Positions 47,874 to 51,731 of a stretch of 51,731 nt of DNA are shown piece after piece. The stretch covers positions 1-51,731 of the forward strand of contig JARLIU010000020.1 in NCBI GenBank assembly GCA_031291595.1, given 5' to 3'. The notes under the pieces are model-generated. The model saw only the letters and a program-made list of their open reading frames with translations. It made no database searches and was not told where the DNA came from. The stretch is from Ancalomicrobiaceae bacterium (GTDB taxonomy: Bacteria; Pseudomonadota; Alphaproteobacteria; Rhizobiales; Ancalomicrobiaceae). Within the stretch, counting starts at the first letter, position 1. Each line of letters starts with the position of its first letter. The position numbers were made by a program, and so were the translations under genes.

Positions 47874-48917
47874 ATGGGCAAGTCGTCCGCTCGGAACGGC
47901 CCGCGACAGGGCGTGCCCTCGACGATCGTCGACGTCGCACGCAAGGCGGGCGTGTCGGTGTCGACCGTCTCCCATGTGGTCAATCACACGCGCCGGGTCA
48001 TGCCCGAGACGCGCAAGCTGGTGGAAGACGCCATCGCCGTCGTCGGCTACCGGACCAACACCCTGGCACGGGCGTTGAAGATGTCGACGACGCGCAGCGT
48101 CGGCATCGCCATCTCGGCGGCGTCAAATCCCTATTTCAGCGACATCATTTGTGCAATCGAGGCCGAGTGCGCCCGGCTCGGTCTGATCGTGCTGCTGTCC
48201 GACACGCACGACGACCCCGAGCGCGAGTTGAACGTCGTCAAGGATCTGTACCAGCGCCGGGTCGACGGACTGATCCTGGCCCCTGCGTCCGACGCGTCGG
48301 AACGGACGCTGCGATTCATCGAATCCGTCGGGCTGCCGTGCGTGCTGGTGGACCGGCTGTCGAGCGATCGGTTCGATCAGGTCGGCGTCAGGAACAGCGA
48401 GGCGATGGCGTTGCTGGTCACGCACCTGGCCGCGTTCGGACACCGGCGCATCGGTTTCGTCGCCGGCCAAGCCGGGCTTGCCACCACCGCCGAACGGATC
48501 CGCGGCTATCGGACGGCCCTCGTCGACCTCGGTCTCGACGACGATCCCGATCTCCTGGTGACCGGCAATCCGAGCATCGCCCGGGTGACGGAATCGACCA
48601 AGGCACTGCTGTCGTTGCCGCAGCCGCCGACCGCTTTGATCGCCGGCAACAATATGGCGACGATCGGCGTCATGCGGGCGATACGGGCGTTCGGCCTGAC
48701 CGTGCCGCGCGATATCTCGATCGTCGGCATCGATGATTTCGAATGGGCGGATTGTTTCGAGCCGCGCCTGACGCTGGTCGCTCAACCTTGCGACGAGATC
48801 GGCCGACAGGCCGCGGCGCTGCTGATCGAGCGGATCGGCTCGAGCCAGGGCGCGCGGCGGACGATCCGTCTCGACTGCACACTGCGGCAACGCGATTCCT
48901 GTGGGCCACCGAAATGA
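47874..48917 (+). CDS. LacI-family transcriptional regulator of the ribose-type transporter
   Basis: 347 aa; GGGAGG lies upstream of the ATG. HTH and hinge: 'TIVDVARKAGVSVSTVSHVV' and 'VGYRTNTLARALKMSTTRS'. Effector domain: 'VGIAISAASNPYFSDIICAI', 'VDGLILAPASDASE', 'PCVLVDRLSSDRFDQV', 'GHRRIGFVAGQAG', 'ISIVGIDDFEWADCFEPRLT'. The stop overlaps the ABC ATPase gene by 4 bp, so regulator and importer are one operon. The 22-bp palindrome at 47771 is its likely binding site, giving autorepression relieved by the transported sugar. Confidence 0.94.
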   Translation: MGKSSARNGPRQGVPSTIVDVARKAGVSVSTVSHVVNHTRRVMPETRKLVEDAIAVVGYRTNTLARALKMSTTRSVGIAISAASNPYFSDIICAIEAECARLGLIVLLSDTHDDPERELNVVKDLYQRRVDGLILAPASDASERTLRFIESVGLPCVLVDRLSSDRFDQVGVRNSEAMALLVTHLAAFGHRRIGFVAGQAGLATTAERIRGYRTALVDLGLDDDPDLLVTGNPSIARVTESTKALLSLPQPPTALIAGNNMATIGVMRAIRAFGLTVPRDISIVGIDDFEWADCFEPRLTLVAQPCDEIGRQAAALLIERIGSSQGARRTIRLDCTLRQRDSCGPPK

Positions 48918-50464
48918 GCACAGCATCCGCCGGCGCCGAGGGCGCGCAGCCGATCATCGAAGTCCGTCGGGTGGCCAAGAGCTTCGGCGGCGTCAAGGCG
49001 TTGCGCGGCGTCGACTTCACGCTCTACGGCGGCGAGGTGCACGCGCTCCTGGGCGAGAACGGCGCCGGCAAATCGACACTGATGAACATCCTCTCCGGCG
49101 TGCATGCCGCCGACGAGGGCGAATTGCTGATCGACGGCACGCCGGTCAGGTTCACCGATCCGCGCGAGGCGCAGGCCGCCGGCATCGCCACGATCTATCA
49201 GGAACTTGACCTCGTGCCGTCGCTCGACGTCACCGCCAATCTGTTTCTCGGGCACGAAATCACCCGCAACGGACTGTTGGACAACGCCGCGATGCGGGCG
49301 GAGGCGCGCAGACGCCTCGCCGTCATCGACGTCGATATCGATGTCGACCGGCGCGTCGACAACCTGTCGATCGGGCATCGGCAAATCGTGGCGATCGTCA
49401 AGGCGTTGTCGTTTGCGTCGCGCGTGCTGATCATGGACGAACCGACCGCCGCGCTGACCGCGAGCGAAGTCGAGAGCCTGTTCGGCATCGTGCGCAGCCT
49501 CAGGGCGAAGGGCGTCGCCATCATCTATATTTCGCATCGCCTGGAGGAGGTTCCCTTCGTCGCCGACCGGGTCACGGTGCTGCGCGACGGGCTGGTCGCC
49601 GGCGAGACGGCACCGCACGCTTCGCAGAGCACTCTGGTGCGCCTGCTGGTCGGCCGGCCGCTCGACGAACTCTATCCCCGGCGCTCGACCGGATTCGGGC
49701 GGCCGCTGCTGACCCTGCGTCATGCCAGCTTTCGCCTCGAGCGCGAGCGCTCCGGTTGGCAGACACCATGCGACATCAGCCTGACCGTGCGCGCGGGCGA
49801 GATCGTCGGGCTCGCCGGCATCATGGGGTCCGGGCGAACCGAGCTGTTGATGGCGCTATTTGGTTCGGGACTGCCGGGCAGATGGGAAGGCGTCGTCGAG
49901 ATTGACGGTCAGGCGACGAAGCTGCAATCGATCGCCGTCGCCCGCCGGTCGGGCATCGCCTTCGTCACCGACGATCGGCGCGGCAACGGCCTGATGATCC
50001 GGATGTCGGTCGGGCGCAATCTGGTGATGTCGATCATCAGGCACGTGACGCCGCTGTTTCTGGTATCGCCGGCCAGGGAGGCCATGGCGGCGGAGCGCGC
50101 GTTCAGCCAGTTCGACATCCGCCCGCACGATGCGACGATTGCGGTCGGTGCGCTGTCGGGCGGCAATCAACAGAAGGTCGTGCTGGCCAAGGAAGTGGTC
50201 GGAGAGCCGCATCTCTTGCTGCTCGACGAGCCGACGCGCGGCATCGACGTCGGCGCCAAGGGTGAGATCTATGCCCGCTTGCGCGACCTCGCCAACGCGG
50301 GCCTCGGCGTGCTGGTCGCCTCCAGCGAGATGCCGGAGCTGATCGGGCTTTGCGACAAGATCGTCGTCTTGCGCGAAGGGCGGACGGTCGCTGAATTTCC
50401 CGGCGGGATCGACGAACACTCGGTGCTGGCAGCCATTACGGCCAAGGAGATTGCCCATGTCTGA
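48914..50464 (+). CDS. Sugar ABC transporter ATP-binding protein (RbsA/MglA type)
   Basis: 516 aa from ATG 48914 (ATGA overlap with the LacI gene); an in-frame extension to 48743 is a shadow of that gene. Two fused ABC domains as in CUT2 importers. The first has Walker A 'GENGAGKSTLMNILSG', signature 'LSIGHRQIVAIVKAL' and Walker B 'VLIMDEPTAAL'. The second has a degenerate Walker A 'GIMGSGRTELLMALFG', signature 'LSGGNQQKVVLAKEV' and 'LLLLDEPTRGIDVGAK'. The altered second Walker A is normal for the family. Confidence 0.95.
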   Translation: MSTASAGAEGAQPIIEVRRVAKSFGGVKALRGVDFTLYGGEVHALLGENGAGKSTLMNILSGVHAADEGELLIDGTPVRFTDPREAQAAGIATIYQELDLVPSLDVTANLFLGHEITRNGLLDNAAMRAEARRRLAVIDVDIDVDRRVDNLSIGHRQIVAIVKALSFASRVLIMDEPTAALTASEVESLFGIVRSLRAKGVAIIYISHRLEEVPFVADRVTVLRDGLVAGETAPHASQSTLVRLLVGRPLDELYPRRSTGFGRPLLTLRHASFRLERERSGWQTPCDISLTVRAGEIVGLAGIMGSGRTELLMALFGSGLPGRWEGVVEIDGQATKLQSIAVARRSGIAFVTDDRRGNGLMIRMSVGRNLVMSIIRHVTPLFLVSPAREAMAAERAFSQFDIRPHDATIAVGALSGGNQQKVVLAKEVVGEPHLLLLDEPTRGIDVGAKGEIYARLRDLANAGLGVLVASSEMPELIGLCDKIVVLREGRTVAEFPGGIDEHSVLAAITAKEIAHV

Positions 50465-51509
50465 AAGCACCGGTCAGCCGGCCGCACCGCCCGCGGTGGC
50501 GAAACGGCGGCAACGCATCGACCTTCTGGCCGTTGCGGTCCGGTTCCAGAGCCTGATCGGCCTGGCGCTGGTCTCGGTCGGCGGCATCATCTTCTCCCCC
50601 GTCCGGCACGGGCAGATCCTGTTTCTGGCACCCGACAATATCGCCAACATCATCCGGGCGATTTCGGAAACCGGCATCATCGCCGTCGGCATGACGTTCG
50701 TCATCATCACGGCCGGCATCGATCTGTCCGTCGGCGCGCTGTTGAGCCTGTCGAGCGTGATGACCGCGACGATGATGGTCAGCGTCGGCTGGGGGCTGTT
50801 GCCGACATTGCTGACCGTCATGCTGGCCGGGGCCGCCTTCGGCGCAGCGCAGGGGCTGATTTCGACGCGGTTCCGGCTCGAACCGTTCATCGTGACGCTG
50901 GCCGGGCTGCAGGTGGCGCGCGGGTTGGCGCTGGTCGTCTCCGGCAATCAATACATCAACATTTCCTACGGCGAAGGCCTCGGGCTCGCCCCACCGATTT
51001 TCGCCGTGCTGGGCGAGCGGCTGTTCGACAATACAGTTCCCGTCGCCACGCTGGTGTTCGTCGCCTTCGCCGTCGTCGGCACGATCGTCTTGAACACCAC
51101 GCGGTTCGGCCGCTACGTGTTTGCCGTCGGCGGCAACGAGCGGGCGGCGCGTCTCTCCGGCGTGCCGGTGTCGCTGATCAAGGTCTCCGTCTACGCCATC
51201 ACCGGCCTTGCCTCGGCGACCGCCGGCATCGTGCATGCCGGACAGTTCAATTTCGGCAGCGCCAATGACGGCACGGGTTACGAGCTGACCGCGATTGCCG
51301 CCGTGGTGATCGGCGGCACCAGCCTGTTCGGCGGTTCCGGCTCGATGATCGGCACCGTCGCCGGCGCCGTCATGCTGGGGGCGCTGGCCAACCTGTTGCA
51401 GCTCAACAACATCAATGCGGCTTTGCAGCTGTTGGCGACGGGCGCGATCATCGTGCTCGCCGCCGTGCTGCAATCCCTCGTCCGCCGCCATGAGGGAGGG
51501 CCACGCTGA
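50457..51509 (+). CDS. Sugar ABC transporter permease (RbsC type)
   Basis: 350 aa from ATG 50457 (AAGGAG upstream), overlapping the ATPase gene by 8 bp. Eight or more hydrophobic helices; the BPD_transp_2 signatures are 'IIAVGMTFVIITAGIDLSVG', 'ALLSLSSVMTATMM', 'FIVTLAGLQVARGLAL', 'RFGRYVFAVGGNERAARLSG' and 'GTSLFGGSGSMIGTVAGAV'. It is the membrane subunit of a CUT2 pentose/hexose importer with the ATPase before it and the binding protein after it. Confidence 0.95.
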   Translation: MSESTGQPAAPPAVAKRRQRIDLLAVAVRFQSLIGLALVSVGGIIFSPVRHGQILFLAPDNIANIIRAISETGIIAVGMTFVIITAGIDLSVGALLSLSSVMTATMMVSVGWGLLPTLLTVMLAGAAFGAAQGLISTRFRLEPFIVTLAGLQVARGLALVVSGNQYINISYGEGLGLAPPIFAVLGERLFDNTVPVATLVFVAFAVVGTIVLNTTRFGRYVFAVGGNERAARLSGVPVSLIKVSVYAITGLASATAGIVHAGQFNFGSANDGTGYELTAIAAVVIGGTSLFGGSGSMIGTVAGAVMLGALANLLQLNNINAALQLLATGAIIVLAAVLQSLVRRHEGGPR

Positions 51510-51532
51510 ACGTCCGGCGGCAACACCGATGG

Positions 51533-51562
51533 CGCCGGGGCTGGTGGCAGCCAGCCCCGGCG
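51533..51562 (+). terminator. Strong hairpin between permease and binding-protein genes
   Basis: CGCCGGGGCTGG (51533-51544) / CCAGCCCCGGCG (51551-51562), a perfect 12-bp GC-rich stem with loop TGGCAG and no T-run. It lies 24 bp after the permease stop and 58 bp before the binding-protein start, so it may insulate the highly expressed binding-protein gene or protect its message. Confidence 0.55.
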
Positions 51563-51619
51563 AACTGCCCCAAGCCTACCCCACGGAAAACTGTCGAAAC
51601 CGACAGGGAGGAGATAAAC

Positions 51620-51731
51620 ATGAACAGCATGAAATGGATAGACCGACGCCGGCATGCGATGCAAGTCTCAGTTCTGGCTGCTGGCGCGCTGGCGCTCTTA
51701 GCCAGTTCGGCGATGGCCGCACCGCTGGTGA
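51620..51731 (+). CDS. N-terminus of a sugar ABC transporter substrate-binding protein (partial)
   Basis: Truncated by the window end after 37 codons. ATG 51620 is preceded by AGGGAGGAG. The visible part is a positively charged start followed by a Sec signal peptide ('VSVLAAGALALLASSAMAAP'), with likely cleavage after 'AMA'. Position after RbsA- and RbsC-type genes identifies it as the RbsB-type periplasmic binding protein; no mature-domain motif is visible. Confidence 0.75.
   Translation, partial: MNSMKWIDRRRHAMQVSVLAAGALALLASSAMAAPLV

Overview
This 51.7 kb, GC-rich window looks like a chromosomal segment of an alphaproteobacterium, probably of the order Hyphomicrobiales (Rhizobiales). The evidence is an IalB-family protein, MalK/UgpC-type sugar ABC importers, a rhizobial-style Ada/2OG-oxygenase pair and uniformly GC-rich codon use. 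I cannot name the genus from sequence alone. No rRNA, tRNA, CRISPR array, intact insertion sequence or phage module was seen.

Layout. (1) 1-3935: 3' end of a large repeat-rich exoprotein with MBG domains, its TpsB/FhaC-type outer-membrane transporter, and an IalB-family periplasmic protein. (2) 4594-6398: a LytS/YehU-type histidine kinase and LytTR response regulator. (3) 6532-14858, minus strand: an amino-sugar catabolic operon (DeoR regulator, BadF-type kinase, sugar-binding protein, two permeases, SIS-domain isomerase/deaminase, ATPase, GatZ). (4) 15347-19052: an alkylation-response island (Ada, a SnoaL-like protein, a 2OG-Fe(II) oxygenase of the damaged-DNA oxygenase family) and a YghU-type glutathione transferase. 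(5) 19565-32996: the most unusual block. Two regulators (AcoR-like and Crp/Fnr) precede XdhC, a Desulfovibrio-type Mop molybdenum aldehyde oxidoreductase, an FAD/dicluster/CCG iron-sulfur protein, a small CxxC protein, a SAM methyltransferase, a C-GCAxxG-C-C protein, a MocA-like nucleotidyltransferase fused to an HD domain, and a radical SAM protein of the MJ0619/Tes type carrying extra CCG motifs. (6) 33697-36742: a hexapeptide acetyltransferase in AT-richer surroundings and a CADG-domain clan GH-A-like glycosidase. (7) 36832-45436: a divergent GH31 / LacI-NagB-ABC transporter locus with a clear double LacI-type operator. (8) 45735-47408: a chemoreceptor. (9) 47874-51731: a LacI-controlled ribose-type ABC importer that runs off the window.

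How it fits together. Most of the window is carbohydrate acquisition: three separate importer loci, each with its own regulator and recognisable operator-like sequences. Block 5 is different. It pairs a molybdo-enzyme whose iron-sulfur cysteines and catalytic glutamate fall at the same residue numbers I recall for Desulfovibrio gigas Mop with genes that look like cofactor maturation (XdhC, MocA-like transferase), electron transfer (dicluster protein, CxxC protein) and SAM-based chemistry (methyltransferase, radical SAM). The genes from the dicluster protein to the radical SAM gene overlap or nearly touch, so they are probably one transcriptional unit. My working hypothesis is that they build, modify or reduce the cofactor of this oxidoreductase, possibly by alkylating its pterin. 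This is the best candidate here for an undescribed biochemical system.
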